64,000 bases of DNA from Fusobacterium varium (GTDB lineage: Bacteria > Fusobacteriota > Fusobacteriia > Fusobacteriales > Fusobacteriaceae). Position 1 is the stretch's first letter. Each line of letters begins with the position of its first letter. Below the pieces are notes generated by a model. That model was not told the origin of the DNA, made no database searches, and saw nothing but the letters and a program-made list of their open reading frames with translations. The stretch lies in NCBI GenBank assembly GCA_002356455.1, contig AP017968.1, forward strand, positions 2,170,001 to 2,234,000. Direction: 5' to 3'. Shown piece by piece: positions 44,733-54,721 of the stretch. A program made the position numbers and the translations under genes.

Positions 44733-46049
44733 TTATAATATATCTGTTTTCTTTCTCAATACTAAAGTTGTTAAAAATGTCATCAGATCTGAAAATGGCA
44801 GAGCCAGCCATATTCCATTCTCACCTAAAAATTTAGGAAGAAGAAGAAGTCCTATCAATACAAACACTGTACTTCTCAAGACTGAAAGTATATTGGCAGC
44901 CTTTGCTTTATCCTTAGATTGAAGGAAAGATATATTTATAAAATTAGCTCCCACAAATATTATTGCACTTGCATACAATCTTAATCCATGCACAGCAGTC
45001 TTTATAAGTTCTGGATCTTCATTAAACATTCTTATAAGGCTGCTTCCAAAGAAGTTCACCCATATAAGTATGATAACTGCTATTCCAAATGATATTTTAT
45101 GTCCAATTTTAAATGTGTCTTCCACTCTTTCTAATTTTTTCTCTCCATAATTATAACTTACTATTGGCTGTATTCCCTGTCCCATACCATTATACAGCAT
45201 CCTAAATATATAAAACACATAACCAACTATACAGAAAGCTGATACACCCATCTCCCCACTATATTTCATAAATGAAATATTGAACAAGATTGTTATCAGT
45301 GCCACTGTAAATTCCATTATAAATGATGGAAACCCTATAGCTGCTATTTTTTTCATTATATCCATTTTTATTCTATTTTCAAATGAAAACTTAAATCTTG
45401 AACCAGGTTTCATAAAGTACCTTATAAGAAAAAGCATTGAAAATAATTGTCCTATTCCAGTAGCTGTTGCTGCCCCAAATATTCCAAACCCAAATTTCAT
45501 TATAAAAAGCCAATCTAAAAATATATTGGTAACAGCTCCTATTACCATTGAAATAAAAGCATAAGCTGGTGCTTTGTCATTTCTTACCACAGCATTAAGG
45601 CTATTTGATATCATTAGAAACCCCAATGCTGCTGTACAGGGATACATATATGCCTTTACCATTGGAAGAAGATTATCGTTTGCTCCCATAAGCCTTATTA
45701 TTCTTTCATTAAAAAATATAACCAAAAGAAGTATAAGCAGATATGCAGTAACATTAAGCACTATTATATATGAAAAACATCTGTTACAAAATTCTTTATC
45801 CTTTGGATTTAAAGAAATAAGGGTGGCTCCTCCTATTCCAAACATCAAACTCAAGGCAGCTCCAAAATTCACTATTGGGTAACCTAAATTTAAAGCAGCA
45901 AGCCCTTCTGCTCCTACTCCCCGACCTACAAATATTCCATCCACAATAGAATACATAGCTGTTACTATCATTCCTGTCACTGCTGGGATAGAGAAATTTA
46001 AAAATAATTTCCATACTGGATCTTTACCCAAGCTAATACTTTTAGACAT
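44733..46049 (-). CDS. MATE-family efflux transporter (2)
   Basis: Second MATE protein, 438 residues. The start (DPVWKLFLNFSIPAVTGMIVTAMYSIVDGIFVGRGVGAEGLAALN) differs strongly from the neighbour and fits the MepA/DinF-like group; GMGQGIQPIVSYNYGEKK is the characteristic mid-protein motif. Twelve helices. AAGGAG lies upstream of the ATG. A terminator and 250 bases separate it from the first MATE operon. Confidence 0.88.
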   Translation of the reverse strand: MSKSISLGKDPVWKLFLNFSIPAVTGMIVTAMYSIVDGIFVGRGVGAEGLAALNLGYPIVNFGAALSLMFGIGGATLISLNPKDKEFCNRCFSYIIVLNVTAYLLILLLVIFFNERIIRLMGANDNLLPMVKAYMYPCTAALGFLMISNSLNAVVRNDKAPAYAFISMVIGAVTNIFLDWLFIMKFGFGIFGAATATGIGQLFSMLFLIRYFMKPGSRFKFSFENRIKMDIMKKIAAIGFPSFIMEFTVALITILFNISFMKYSGEMGVSAFCIVGYVFYIFRMLYNGMGQGIQPIVSYNYGEKKLERVEDTFKIGHKISFGIAVIILIWVNFFGSSLIRMFNEDPELIKTAVHGLRLYASAIIFVGANFINISFLQSKDKAKAANILSVLRSTVFVLIGLLLLPKFLGENGIWLALPFSDLMTFLTTLVLRKKTDIL

Positions 46050-46262
46050 TTTATTCTCCTTATAAATTTTTTACAAAAAATTCAAATCCCTCTAATTACA
46101 TAGAGGGAAATTTTAGATTCAATTTAATCCAATCATGTGGCAACAAGGTTACAATTGCATTAATAATATCAAATTTATTCTGTCTAAATAATTTTTAGCT
46201 TATTTCATATAAAACATTAAACTATTTTACAGTTTCCTATATACTTTAACTAAATTATCTGA

Positions 46263-46658
46263 CTATTTTTTTTCAAATATTAATTTTTCATTATCTTTAG
46301 TAAGTAATATGATACTATCATTTTTAACTTCTATTTTATCTGCTTCATTTAAGAGTTTTATATATCCGCTTTCAGCCTGCATTCTATTTTCTGGCCCAGC
46401 CATCATAGTAGAAGCAACATTAAGTACTTCTATATTATCTCCTTCTATTTTAGCTCCTCCAAAATATCTATTTACACCAGAAAATCCATATACTCTATCT
46501 CCTTCAAATGCAATAGTTATATTTGCATCTTTGTACATATTAGTTAATAGAAATTCTTGTTTTTCTATACTTTTTATATCATTTTTTCCAGCCCCTATAC
46601 TAGAACACCCAACTAAAAGAGCTCCTGCTGCTAAAAAAGTTATTATTTTTTTATACAT
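46263..46658 (-). CDS. META/HslJ-domain lipoprotein
   Basis: About 131 residues. The start at 46658 follows GGAGGTAG and gives a lipoprotein leader (ITFLAAGALLVGC). The mature part has the META-domain pattern: FLLTNMYKDANITIAFEGDRVYGFSGVNRYFGGAKIEGDNIEV...STMMAGPENRMQAESGYIKLLNEA. HslJ-type proteins are outer-membrane or periplasmic and were linked to heat and drug stress. Function otherwise unclear. A weak hairpin at about 46088-46107 may terminate it. Confidence 0.85.
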   Translation of the reverse strand: MYKKIITFLAAGALLVGCSSIGAGKNDIKSIEKQEFLLTNMYKDANITIAFEGDRVYGFSGVNRYFGGAKIEGDNIEVLNVASTMMAGPENRMQAESGYIKLLNEADKIEVKNDSIILLTKDNEKLIFEKK

Positions 46659-46830
46659 TATTTCTACCTCCATTAAAGACTTTTAATACACTCTATCATT
46701 TTTTATATATTAAATCAAACAGTTTTTAAAACAAGCTGAAAATACAATTTTACCATTTCAAATTTCTTCATTATGTAAGTTTTGTTAACATATTTTTAGT
46801 CATTAATTTCTAATAAATACTAAAAATATA

Positions 46831-47115
46831 TTATTTTTTTCTATCAAGAACTTTATCTCTTACTTCTTGATCATCTTTTCCATTTCCAAGTCTAAATTCT
46901 TCAAACAACTCGTCATCATCATCTACATAAACAGTAGCTTCAACCATGTCACCATTTTTTATTTTTAATTTTTCAAAATCCTTAATATCTCTTATGACAT
47001 ACTCATCTTCCAATCTTGATGTAAATATTACAAGATCTCCCTTTAATTTTTTTGCTGTTTTGGCAAATTCTTTTATTACTTCATTCATTACTTCTCTGCT
47101 TACTTCATAAGTCAT
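46831..47115 (-). CDS. Small acidic protein of unknown function
   Basis: Ninety-four residues: an N-terminal helix (EVMNEVIKEFAKTAKKLKGDLVIFTSR), a central strand region, and a Asp/Glu-rich DDDDELFEEFRLG segment. Cytoplasmic. AAAGAGGT lies before the ATG, and a PHP phosphatase gene ends 24 bases upstream on the same strand, so the two may be cotranscribed. No family is recognised. Confidence 0.6.
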   Translation of the reverse strand: MTYEVSREVMNEVIKEFAKTAKKLKGDLVIFTSRLEDEYVIRDIKDFEKLKIKNGDMVEATVYVDDDDELFEEFRLGNGKDDQEVRDKVLDRKK

Positions 47116-47139
47116 TTTTTTACCTCTTTTTTATCTTTA

Positions 47140-47952
47140 TTATTTTATTTTCTTAAAAACTGGCTGCATTCCTTCAAAAGAAGTAATATATTTTTTACCT
47201 ATACTTTCTAAAAAGTCATATGCTCTTTTGAAATCCATAGTTAAATACTCTTTTACATGAGCATCTGACCCTATTGTCAAGATTTCTCCACCAAGTTCAT
47301 AATATCTTTTTATGATATCAGTACATGGATAAAATCTATCTTCCTTATATCTATATCCAGAAGTATTAATCTCTATACCTTTTCCTTTTTCTATTAACTT
47401 TTTTAATACAGCATCAATTCTATCAAAATTTTCTTTATAGTTTAACCCTCTATATTTAGGTCCACCATATCTTGTAACAAAATCAAGATGCCCATAAACA
47501 TTAAATTTATTATATAACTCAACATTTTTTAATACATTATCAAAATAAAGTGCCTGTACCTCTTCTTTGGTTTTTCCTTCCTGTATTTCTCCAAAAGCAA
47601 GATCTATTCTATTGATAGCATGACTGGAATTTATTACAAAATCAAAAGGATAGCTGCTTACAATCCCTTCCAGATATTCTCTTGTGTGAGTTTGGACTCC
47701 CACTTCTACTCCAAGTTTTACATCTATATCTTTTCTGTATTTTTCTTTTAATTCCAACACTCTCTTTACATATTTATCCACTTTTAAAACCCATCTATCT
47801 GTCATTCCTTCTATATCATATTCCAGATGGTCAGTAATGGCTATTTCCTGCAAACCTAAAGAAATAGCTTTTTGTATAATCTCTTCCATATCTTGAGTTG
47901 AATCCCCTGAAAATTCACTATGTATATGGTAGTCACTTATAATATGCTTCAA
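47140..47952 (-). CDS. PHP-domain histidinol-phosphatase-like enzyme
   Basis: Metal-dependent phosphoesterase of 270 residues of the PHP family, HisK/HisJ type. Metal-binding motifs are DYHIHSEFSGDS at the N-terminus, ITDHLEYD, VGVQTHTREYLEG, INSSHAI, VYGHLDFVTRYG and GSDAHVKE near the end, which together give the expected His/Asp set. Histidine synthesis genes are not adjacent, so the true substrate may differ. Start is preceded by GGGAGGTT. Confidence 0.85.
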   Translation of the reverse strand: MKHIISDYHIHSEFSGDSTQDMEEIIQKAISLGLQEIAITDHLEYDIEGMTDRWVLKVDKYVKRVLELKEKYRKDIDVKLGVEVGVQTHTREYLEGIVSSYPFDFVINSSHAINRIDLAFGEIQEGKTKEEVQALYFDNVLKNVELYNKFNVYGHLDFVTRYGGPKYRGLNYKENFDRIDAVLKKLIEKGKGIEINTSGYRYKEDRFYPCTDIIKRYYELGGEILTIGSDAHVKEYLTMDFKRAYDFLESIGKKYITSFEGMQPVFKKIK

Positions 47953-48117
47953 AATAAACCTCCCTATAAAAGAGATAAATTATCCCTCATTTTCTATACT
48001 TTAAATATTCATAAATTTATATAACTTAGAATCACTAAATACATAACTAAGGGTATCATAATATATTCAAATTTTCAAGTATAGATAGAAAAAACACTTG
48101 CTTATTTTAAAAATAAA

Positions 48118-48146
48118 AAAGAGAACCATTTCAACTGATTCTCTTC
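48118..48146 (-). terminator. Terminator of the cystatin-like gene
   Basis: Minus-strand AGAGAATCAG and GGTTCTCT arms followed by TTTTTATTTT. Confidence 0.6.
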
Positions 48147-48176
48147 ATTATTTTTTCTAAAGCTGTTAGGATTCAA

Positions 48177-48542
48177 TTACAGAATCCCTTCTATACTTTT
48201 AATTTGAAATTCTCCCTTTATATTTTCATATAATATTACTTTTACAAGATGTTCTACTGGAGGATTTGTCATTGCTTTTTGTTTGCAGATGATGACATGG
48301 TTTTTTCCTGCTACAATTTGCGAACCGCAATATAATACAGGAACATATTCAGCACCTAAGATATTTTTAAAAGCTTCTAGAAAACCTGTTGCTACTTTTT
48401 CAGGTAAAGATACAGGTTCCATTTCTGCAATTTGCCAACCACCTAACATTATTTCTCTATTTTTTTCAATGTTATTTTCAGCATTTGCCATAACTAAACT
48501 ACCTAGAGCAAGAAATAATAGTATAATTTTTTTCATTTTCAT
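48177..48542 (-). CDS. Secreted cystatin-like protein
   Basis: One hundred and twenty-one residues with a cleavable signal peptide (MKMKKIILLFLALGSLVMANA). The mature part follows the plan of a cystatin: Gly-Gly near the N-terminus (MLGGWQIAEMEP), one long helix (PEKVATGFLEAFKNIL), the first-loop QxVxG motif (SQIVAGKNHVIICKQ), and a further strand (HLVKVILYENIKGEF). Cystatins inhibit papain-like cysteine proteases by inserting these three elements. Export to the periplasm or outside would allow it to act on host or competitor proteases, which is inference. GGAGGAT precedes the ATG. Confidence 0.75.
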   Translation of the reverse strand: MKMKKIILLFLALGSLVMANAENNIEKNREIMLGGWQIAEMEPVSLPEKVATGFLEAFKNILGAEYVPVLYCGSQIVAGKNHVIICKQKAMTNPPVEHLVKVILYENIKGEFQIKSIEGIL

Positions 48543-48772
48543 ATCCTCCTTTTACAAGTTTATAATACATATATACTCTATAAAGTTAAAAAAGTCAATT
48601 TATTTAATACTGATAATTTTTTGAAATAATATCTAAATTATATAAAAATATACAAAAAAAAATTTGAGTATCAAAAATTATTTTATGATCAAAATTAAAA
48701 TAACATTTTTTTATAAAAATTATGAATTTTTATTTCAAAGTGTATGCTACTGTGTTTTTTAAACATTCATTA

Positions 48773-48820
48773 TTGACAAAGTACAAAGTGTAGGGTAATA
48801 TTTTATTGTAAACGGTTACA
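48773..48820 (+). promoter_or_regulatory. rbs promoter with LacI-type operator
   Basis: TTGACA at 48773-48778 and TAATAT at 48796-48801 are spaced by 17 bases. TGTAAACGGTTACA at 48807-48820 lies just beyond the -10, in the +1 region. It fits both the RbsR operator and the cre consensus, so repression by the first gene's own product, and possibly catabolite control, is expected. Confidence 0.85.
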
Positions 48821-48845
48821 TAAATAAAAAACAAGTGGTGATAAT

Positions 48846-49811
48846 ATGAATATGAAAGACATTGCAGCTCATCTTGGGATTTCAGTAGCCACTGTTTCCA
48901 GAACTATTAATGGAAGTGAAAATATCAATTCTGAAACTAAAAAAAGAATTTTAGCATTTGTAGAGAAAAAAGGTTATACTCCGAATGTTATTGCACGAAA
49001 CCTCTCTAAAATGGAAAATAATACCATTGCTCTTTTAGTTCCTAATATCAGCAATCCATTTTTTGCCTCACTTATCAATAACATATGTGCAAATTTTGCT
49101 AAAAGTGATTACCAAATAGCTCTTTACAATACATCTGAAGATATTGAATTAGAAAAAAAAGCCATAAAAAATATAATTGGACAAAGAATAGCTGGTGTTA
49201 TTGCTATTCTTATCAATGGAAAATATGAAGAAAATCCCCTTCTCCCACTTATTAATTATAATATTCCCGTTTTTCTTTTAGACAGAGATATTAAAGATTA
49301 TACTCTTCCTGGAATATTTCTTGATAATTACATAGGTGCCTATAAAGTAGTTACAGAATTATTGAATAGGGGACATAGAGATATAGCTATTATTACTGGA
49401 GATCTTTCCTCTCTCAATGCAGAAGAAAGATTAAAAGGATATATAAATGCCCACCTTGATATGAATATTCCATATTCAAAAACTAATATTCATGAAGGAG
49501 ATTTTTTATTTGAAAGTGGATATAAAGCTGGAAAAAAAATTTTGAATACTTCAGCTACAGCTGTATTTGCTTCTAATAACCTTATGCTTTTAGGATTTTT
49601 GAAAGCTATGAAAGCTGTTGATAAAGAAATGGAATTATCATGTTTTGAGGAAATTGAATATCTAGAGGTACTTGGAATAAACATTATCTCTTGTAAAATA
49701 CCACTTGATATAATAGGAGAAAAAACATACTCTCTTTTTTTTACAGATAAAAATAAAAGAAAAAAAACATATATAGAACCTATTTTGATAAAAAATAGAA
49801 AGGAGTTTTAA
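48846..49811 (+). CDS. rbsR: LacI-family ribose repressor
   Basis: Transcription repressor of 321 residues. The N-terminal LacI helix-turn-helix (MKDIAAHLGISVATVSRTIN) is followed by the hinge (KGYTPNVIARNLS) and a periplasmic-binding-like domain (IALLVPNISNPFFASLINNI). It should bind the operator at 48807-48820 and respond to ribose. It is first in the operon and its stop overlaps the rbsK start by one base (TAATG). Confidence 0.9.
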   Translation: MNMKDIAAHLGISVATVSRTINGSENINSETKKRILAFVEKKGYTPNVIARNLSKMENNTIALLVPNISNPFFASLINNICANFAKSDYQIALYNTSEDIELEKKAIKNIIGQRIAGVIAILINGKYEENPLLPLINYNIPVFLLDRDIKDYTLPGIFLDNYIGAYKVVTELLNRGHRDIAIITGDLSSLNAEERLKGYINAHLDMNIPYSKTNIHEGDFLFESGYKAGKKILNTSATAVFASNNLMLLGFLKAMKAVDKEMELSCFEEIEYLEVLGINIISCKIPLDIIGEKTYSLFFTDKNKRKKTYIEPILIKNRKEF

Positions 49812-50734
49812 TGAAAAAAGTTGTAGTTGCAGGAAGTATAAATATGGACTTGGTAACAGTTTGTGAAAGAGCTCCAAAGGGAGGAGAAACTCTTTTTGGA
49901 AAAGAATTTTTTCAAGTACCAGGTGGAAAAGGAGCTAATCAGGCTGTTGCTATTGGAAAATTAGGAACTCAAGTTACAATGCTTGGCAAAATAGGAAATG
50001 ATTCATTTGGTAAAGATCTTATATCATCTATGAATGACAGTGGGGTCAATACTGAATATATAGAAAATTCTGCCTTGTCTACTGGAATAGCTAAAATAAT
50101 AGTTGAAGAGAATGGTCAAAATAGAATACTTGTTGTATCTGGTGCAAATATGGATGTAGACAGAGCATATATAGACAGACATATAGAAGTTATAAATAAT
50201 GCAGATATTCTTGTTACACAACTTGAAATACCTATGGATACAGTGGAATATGTATTAAAAAAGGCTAAGGAAGCTGGAAAAACGACTATATTAAACCCTG
50301 CTCCTGCTACTCTGCTGAATGATGAAATCATAAAAAATAGTGATATAATTATTCCTAATGAAAGTGAACTTGGTATTATGACTGGTATGTCTACAAACAC
50401 TTTAGAAGAAATAGAAGCTGCTGCTCAAAAACTTTTAAATATGGGAGTAAAAGAACTTATTGTTACTCTTGGAAGTCAAGGTTCTCTTCATTTAAATAAA
50501 AAAGGTTCTATACTTCATACTGCTTATAAAGTAAAAGCTGTGGATACTACTGCTGCTGGTGATAGTTTTATTGGTGGTCTTGTAAAAAATATTCAAGGTG
50601 ATAATTTAGATAAAGCTATTGAATTTGCTACAAAAGTTTCTGCCATAACTGTAACAAGAAAAGGAGCTCAAATATCAATACCAACTATTAAAGAAGTTGA
50701 AAATTTCAAAGGAGAAAAGAATGAAAAAAAGTAG
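49811..50734 (+). CDS. rbsK: Ribokinase
   Basis: Phosphorylates ribose to ribose 5-phosphate. The 307-residue PfkB-family enzyme begins MKKVVVAGSINMDLVTVCERAPKGGETL, has PGGKGANQAVAIGKLG, and near the C-terminus the catalytic DTTAAGDSFIGGLV with the general base Asp. It overlaps rbsR by one base and the rbsD start lies inside its end. Confidence 0.95.
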   Translation: MKKVVVAGSINMDLVTVCERAPKGGETLFGKEFFQVPGGKGANQAVAIGKLGTQVTMLGKIGNDSFGKDLISSMNDSGVNTEYIENSALSTGIAKIIVEENGQNRILVVSGANMDVDRAYIDRHIEVINNADILVTQLEIPMDTVEYVLKKAKEAGKTTILNPAPATLLNDEIIKNSDIIIPNESELGIMTGMSTNTLEEIEAAAQKLLNMGVKELIVTLGSQGSLHLNKKGSILHTAYKVKAVDTTAAGDSFIGGLVKNIQGDNLDKAIEFATKVSAITVTRKGAQISIPTIKEVENFKGEKNEKK

Positions 50735-51128
50735 ATTACTAAATAGTGAATTATCTTATGAAATTGCAAAAATTGGACATACAGCTCATATTACTCTTTG
50801 TGATGCTGGTCTTCCTATCCCACAAAATGTCAAAAGAATAGATTTAGCTGTAGAAGCTGGTCTTCCAGGATTTATTAAAGTATTAAACCCTGTACTTAGC
50901 GAAATGCAGGTAGAAGAAATCATTCTTGCTGAAGAAATAAAAGAAAAAAATATGTTTATGTATGAATCAATCATGAAATCATTTAAAGAAGCAGGTATGA
51001 ATCCTAAAGTTGTTTTTGTTCCTCATGAAGAGTTTAAAAAAATTACTCATAATAGTGAGGTTATTGTAAGAACTGGAGAATGTTCTCCATATGCAAATAT
51101 AATACTAAAATCAGGAGTAGTATTTTAG
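50721..51128 (+). CDS. rbsD: D-ribose pyranase
   Basis: Interconverts pyranose and furanose forms of ribose so that ribokinase can use it. About 135 residues with the RbsD signature HTAHITLCDAGLPIPQN (catalytic His). The ATG at 50721 is chosen because AAGGAGAAAAG lies before it; it overlaps the end of rbsK. The C-terminus (VRTGECSPYANIILKSGVVF) is typical. Confidence 0.95.
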   Translation: MKKSRLLNSELSYEIAKIGHTAHITLCDAGLPIPQNVKRIDLAVEAGLPGFIKVLNPVLSEMQVEEIILAEEIKEKNMFMYESIMKSFKEAGMNPKVVFVPHEEFKKITHNSEVIVRTGECSPYANIILKSGVVF

Positions 51129-51137
51129 GGAGAGAAT

Positions 51138-52634
51138 ATGGAAAAAGAAATAGTTTTAAAAATGACTGAAATTATCAAAACTTTCCCTGGTGTAAAGGCC
51201 CTCAATGGTGCCCATTTAAATATATATCGTGGAAGAGTAATGGCTCTTTTAGGAGAAAATGGAGCTGGGAAGTCTACCCTTATCAAAATTATGACTGGTA
51301 TATATCAAATGGACAGTGGGAATATCTATCTGGGAAATGAAAAAGTAAATTTTAAAAATGTAACAGATTCGCAGGAAAGAGGAATTGCTGTTATTCATCA
51401 GGAATTAAACCTGATTCCAGAGCTAAGTATAACAGAAAATATCTTTTTAGGAAGAGAACTTACAAACAACTTTGGAAAAATAGATGCTAAACTTATGGAT
51501 AAAGAAGCAAGATTTTTACTTGATAAATTAAATGTCACTGAAAGCGAAAAAACATTAATTAAAAATCTTACTATTGGAAAAATGCAAATGGTCGAAATAG
51601 CTAAAGCCTTATCTCAAAATGCTAAAATAATAGTAATGGATGAGCCTACTGATGCTCTTACTGACAGTGAAACTGAAAGTCTTTTTGAAGTAATCAGAGA
51701 ACTTACAAAAGAAAAGAAAAGTATTGTATATATCTCTCACAGATTAAAAGAAATTCCAGAAATATGTGATGATATTACAATAATGAGAGATGGAAAATTT
51801 ATATGTGAAAAAGAAGTAAAAGATATTGATGAAGAATTTATTATTAGAAATATGGTAGGAAGATCTCTTGATGAACAATTTCCCAGAGTAAATGTAAAAA
51901 AGGGAAAAGAAGTTCTAAAAGTAAAAAATCTTAAAAATGACTTTATAGATGATATCTCATTTACGCTTCATGAAAGTGAAATACTAGGAATATCTGGTCT
52001 TATGGGAGCTGGAAGAAGTGAACTTGTAAAAACTATCTATGGTCATTTAAAAAAGCATTCAGGGCAGGTATTGCTCAATGGTTCTGAAAAAAATATAAAG
52101 TCAGCTCAAGAAGGTATTTCTAATGGAATTGCCTATGTATCTGAAGACAGAAAAGGTGATGGTCTTGTTCTTGGGTTAAGTGTTAAAGAAAATATGACTA
52201 TATCTTCTTTAAAATTCTTTTCAACTTTCTTTAAAATTAATAAAAAAAGTGAAAAAAACAGTGTAGAAGATTATGTAGAGAAATTTAGTATTAAAACTCC
52301 AACTATTGATCAGAAAATTAAAAATCTGAGTGGAGGAAATCAACAGAAAGTAGCTATTGCTAAAGCTTTACTAACTAATCCTAAGATACTTATATTAGAT
52401 GAACCTACAAGAGGAGTAGATGTGGGAGCTAAAAAAGAGATATATGACTTCATTAATGAATTAAAGAAAAAAGGATTAAGCATCATCATTGTTTCCTCTG
52501 AAATGCCTGAAATTCTTGGACTTAGTGATAGAATATTAGTTATTCATAATCATAAAATAACTGGTGAATTCACAGGTAAAGAGGCAACACAGGAAAAAAT
52601 AATGAGATGTGCAGTAGGAGGAAATAATGTTTAA
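51138..52634 (+). CDS. rbsA: Ribose ABC transporter, ATPase
   Basis: Duplicated ATPase of 498 residues energising ribose import. The first cassette has GENGAGKSTLIK, the variant signature LTIGKMQMVEIAKAL and VMDEPTDALT; the second has the altered P-loop GLMGAGRSELVK, LSGGNQQKVAIAKAL and ILDEPTRGVDVGAK. This is the usual RbsA arrangement in which only one site is fully canonical. It overlaps rbsC by eight bases. Confidence 0.95.
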   Translation: MEKEIVLKMTEIIKTFPGVKALNGAHLNIYRGRVMALLGENGAGKSTLIKIMTGIYQMDSGNIYLGNEKVNFKNVTDSQERGIAVIHQELNLIPELSITENIFLGRELTNNFGKIDAKLMDKEARFLLDKLNVTESEKTLIKNLTIGKMQMVEIAKALSQNAKIIVMDEPTDALTDSETESLFEVIRELTKEKKSIVYISHRLKEIPEICDDITIMRDGKFICEKEVKDIDEEFIIRNMVGRSLDEQFPRVNVKKGKEVLKVKNLKNDFIDDISFTLHESEILGISGLMGAGRSELVKTIYGHLKKHSGQVLLNGSEKNIKSAQEGISNGIAYVSEDRKGDGLVLGLSVKENMTISSLKFFSTFFKINKKSEKNSVEDYVEKFSIKTPTIDQKIKNLSGGNQQKVAIAKALLTNPKILILDEPTRGVDVGAKKEIYDFINELKKKGLSIIIVSSEMPEILGLSDRILVIHNHKITGEFTGKEATQEKIMRCAVGGNNV

Positions 52635-53553
52635 AAAACTTTGGAGCAACAAACCTTTGATTGGTCTTGTTATATTTTCTATAATAGTGGCTATTCTAAA
52701 TCCCAGATTCTTGTCTATGGCAAATATTCTGAATGTATTAAGACAGACTTCTATAAATTCAATAATTGCAATAGGAATGACTTTTGTTATTCTTACTGGT
52801 GGAATTGATCTTTCAGTAGGTTCAATTCTTGCTTTTTGCGGTGCAGTTATGGCTTACCTTTTAAATATTGGATTAAATCCCTTAATTGCTCTTATAATAA
52901 CTCTCGCTTTAGGAATGATTTTTGGATTTTTCAATGGATTTTTAGTTTCAGTAATGAAATTACAGGCTTTCATTGTTACATTGGTGACAATGACTTTCCT
53001 AAGAGGTGCTACTCTGGTATTTACTAATGGAAAGCCTATTACTGTTCGTGATGGAGGTATGCTTTTTGAAAATATTGGTGATGGATATATTTTCAACATT
53101 CCAGTTCCTATATACTTAATGATTCTTTTATTTATTGGAGGTCATTATATCCTATCTCATACAAAATTTGGTAGATATACATATGCAATAGGCGGAAATG
53201 AAGAAGCTACCAAACTTTCTGGTATAAATGTAGATAAAATAAAAATATGGGTATATGGTACTTGTGGAGTTCTTGCTGCTCTCGCAGGAGTAATAACTAC
53301 TTCCAGACTTTTCTCTGCTCAGCCTACAGCAGGTACAGGATATGAACTTGATGCAATAGCAGCTGTTGTTTTAGGAGGAACATCTCTTTCTGGAGGAGTT
53401 GGAAAAGTTACTGGAACAGCTCTTGGAGCCATTATCATTGGTGTTTTAGGAAATGCTTTAAACCTACTTGATGTTTCTTCTTATTATCAAATGATGATTA
53501 AAGCTCTAGTTATCTTAATCGCAGTATTAATAGACAAAAAGTCTAACAAATAA
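52627..53553 (+). CDS. rbsC: Ribose ABC transporter, permease
   Basis: Inner-membrane channel of 308 residues with about eight to ten helices. Family motifs are RQTSINSIIAIGMTFVILTGGIDLSVGS near the start and the conserved ELDAIAAVVLGGTSLSGGVGKV in the second half, the coupling loop for the ATPase. The start overlaps rbsA. Confidence 0.95.
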   Translation: MFKKLWSNKPLIGLVIFSIIVAILNPRFLSMANILNVLRQTSINSIIAIGMTFVILTGGIDLSVGSILAFCGAVMAYLLNIGLNPLIALIITLALGMIFGFFNGFLVSVMKLQAFIVTLVTMTFLRGATLVFTNGKPITVRDGGMLFENIGDGYIFNIPVPIYLMILLFIGGHYILSHTKFGRYTYAIGGNEEATKLSGINVDKIKIWVYGTCGVLAALAGVITTSRLFSAQPTAGTGYELDAIAAVVLGGTSLSGGVGKVTGTALGAIIIGVLGNALNLLDVSSYYQMMIKALVILIAVLIDKKSNK

Positions 53554-53569
53554 ATAAGGAGTGGTGTAA

Positions 53570-54448
53570 ATGAAAAAATTTCTAAAAGTTTTTGGAGTGG
53601 CAGCTCTGCTTGTTGCTGTTTCATCAGCAGCTTCTGCAGCTGGAGAAAAAATAGGTCTTGTTGTTTCTACACAAAACAATCCTTTCTTTGTAACATTAAA
53701 AGAAGGAGCTGTACAAAAAGCTAATGAATTGGGATATGAACTTATAGTTCTTGACTCTCAAAACGACCCTTCTAAAGAATTAGGAAATGTAGAAGATCTT
53801 CTGGTAAAAGGTGTAGATGTTCTTCTTATCAATCCTACTGATTCTGATGCTGTTGTAAGTTCTGTAAGAGCAGCCAACAGAAGTAAAATACCAGTTGTAA
53901 CTCTTGACAGAGCTGCTAATGGTGGAAAAGTAGTTTCTCATGTTGCTTCTGACAATGTTTTAGGTGGAGAAGTTGCTGGTAACTATATTGTTGAAAAATT
54001 AGGTGGAAAAGGTAAAGTAGTTGAATTAGAAGGTATTCCTGGAACTACAGCTGCCAGAGATAGAGGAGAAGGATTTAACAAAGCTATTGCTGGTAAACTT
54101 GATGTTGTAGCTAAACAAGCTGCTGACTTTGACAGAACTAAAGGTCTTACAGTTATGGAAAATATTCTTCAGGCTCAACCTGAAATCAATGCCGTATTTG
54201 CTCACAATGATGAAATGGCATTAGGAGCTTTAAAAGCTATTGAATCTTCTGGAAGAAAAAATATAATAGTTGTTGGATTTGATGCTACAGATGATGCTGT
54301 TGCTGCTGTAAAAGATGGAAAATTATCTGCTACTGTTGCTCAAAAACCTGCTGAAATAGGTGCTATTGGAGTAGAAGTTGCTGGTAAAATAATCAAAAAA
54401 GAAACTGTTCAGGAAAATGTTCCTGTTGCTTTAGAATTAATAAAATAA
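53570..54448 (+). CDS. rbsB: Ribose-binding periplasmic protein
   Basis: Substrate-binding protein of 292 residues. The cleaved signal peptide ([20 protein letters not shown]) has no lipobox, which points to a soluble periplasmic protein and thus a Gram-negative envelope. The mature protein begins [21 protein letters not shown], and [22 protein letters not shown] and [15 protein letters not shown] are RbsB hallmarks. AAGGAGTGG precedes the ATG and a terminator follows. Confidence 0.95.
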   Translation: MKKFLKVFGVAALLVAVSSAASAAGEKIGLVVSTQNNPFFVTLKEGAVQKANELGYELIVLDSQNDPSKELGNVEDLLVKGVDVLLINPTDSDAVVSSVRAANRSKIPVVTLDRAANGGKVVSHVASDNVLGGEVAGNYIVEKLGGKGKVVELEGIPGTTAARDRGEGFNKAIAGKLDVVAKQAADFDRTKGLTVMENILQAQPEINAVFAHNDEMALGALKAIESSGRKNIIVVGFDATDDAVAAVKDGKLSATVAQKPAEIGAIGVEVAGKIIKKETVQENVPVALELIK

Positions 54449-54488
54449 ATGATAGACTAATATTTTAATCAATACTTAACAAAATTTA

Positions 54489-54537
54489 AAAACCTCTTAA
54501 CATTCTGATTATTTCGGAATAATAAGAGGTTTTTTTA
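54489..54537 (+). terminator. Terminator of the rbs operon
   Basis: AAAACCTCTTA with TAAGAGGTTTTTTT and a loop of about 20 bases containing CTGATTATTTCGG. Confidence 0.85.
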
Positions 54538-54721
54538 TAAAAATTTCCTTGTTTTTTTTCTTAAAAGTTATATAATTATATATATGGTTTTTTGAGAGGA
54601 TCATATAAAAAATATATAGCAATCATTTAATTCTTATTTTAAAAAATCTTATTGATTATTCTTCTTCTTTGGTATAAAATCATTGTGTTAAAATTATAAT
54701 TTCCAAAGGAGAAAGATATTT

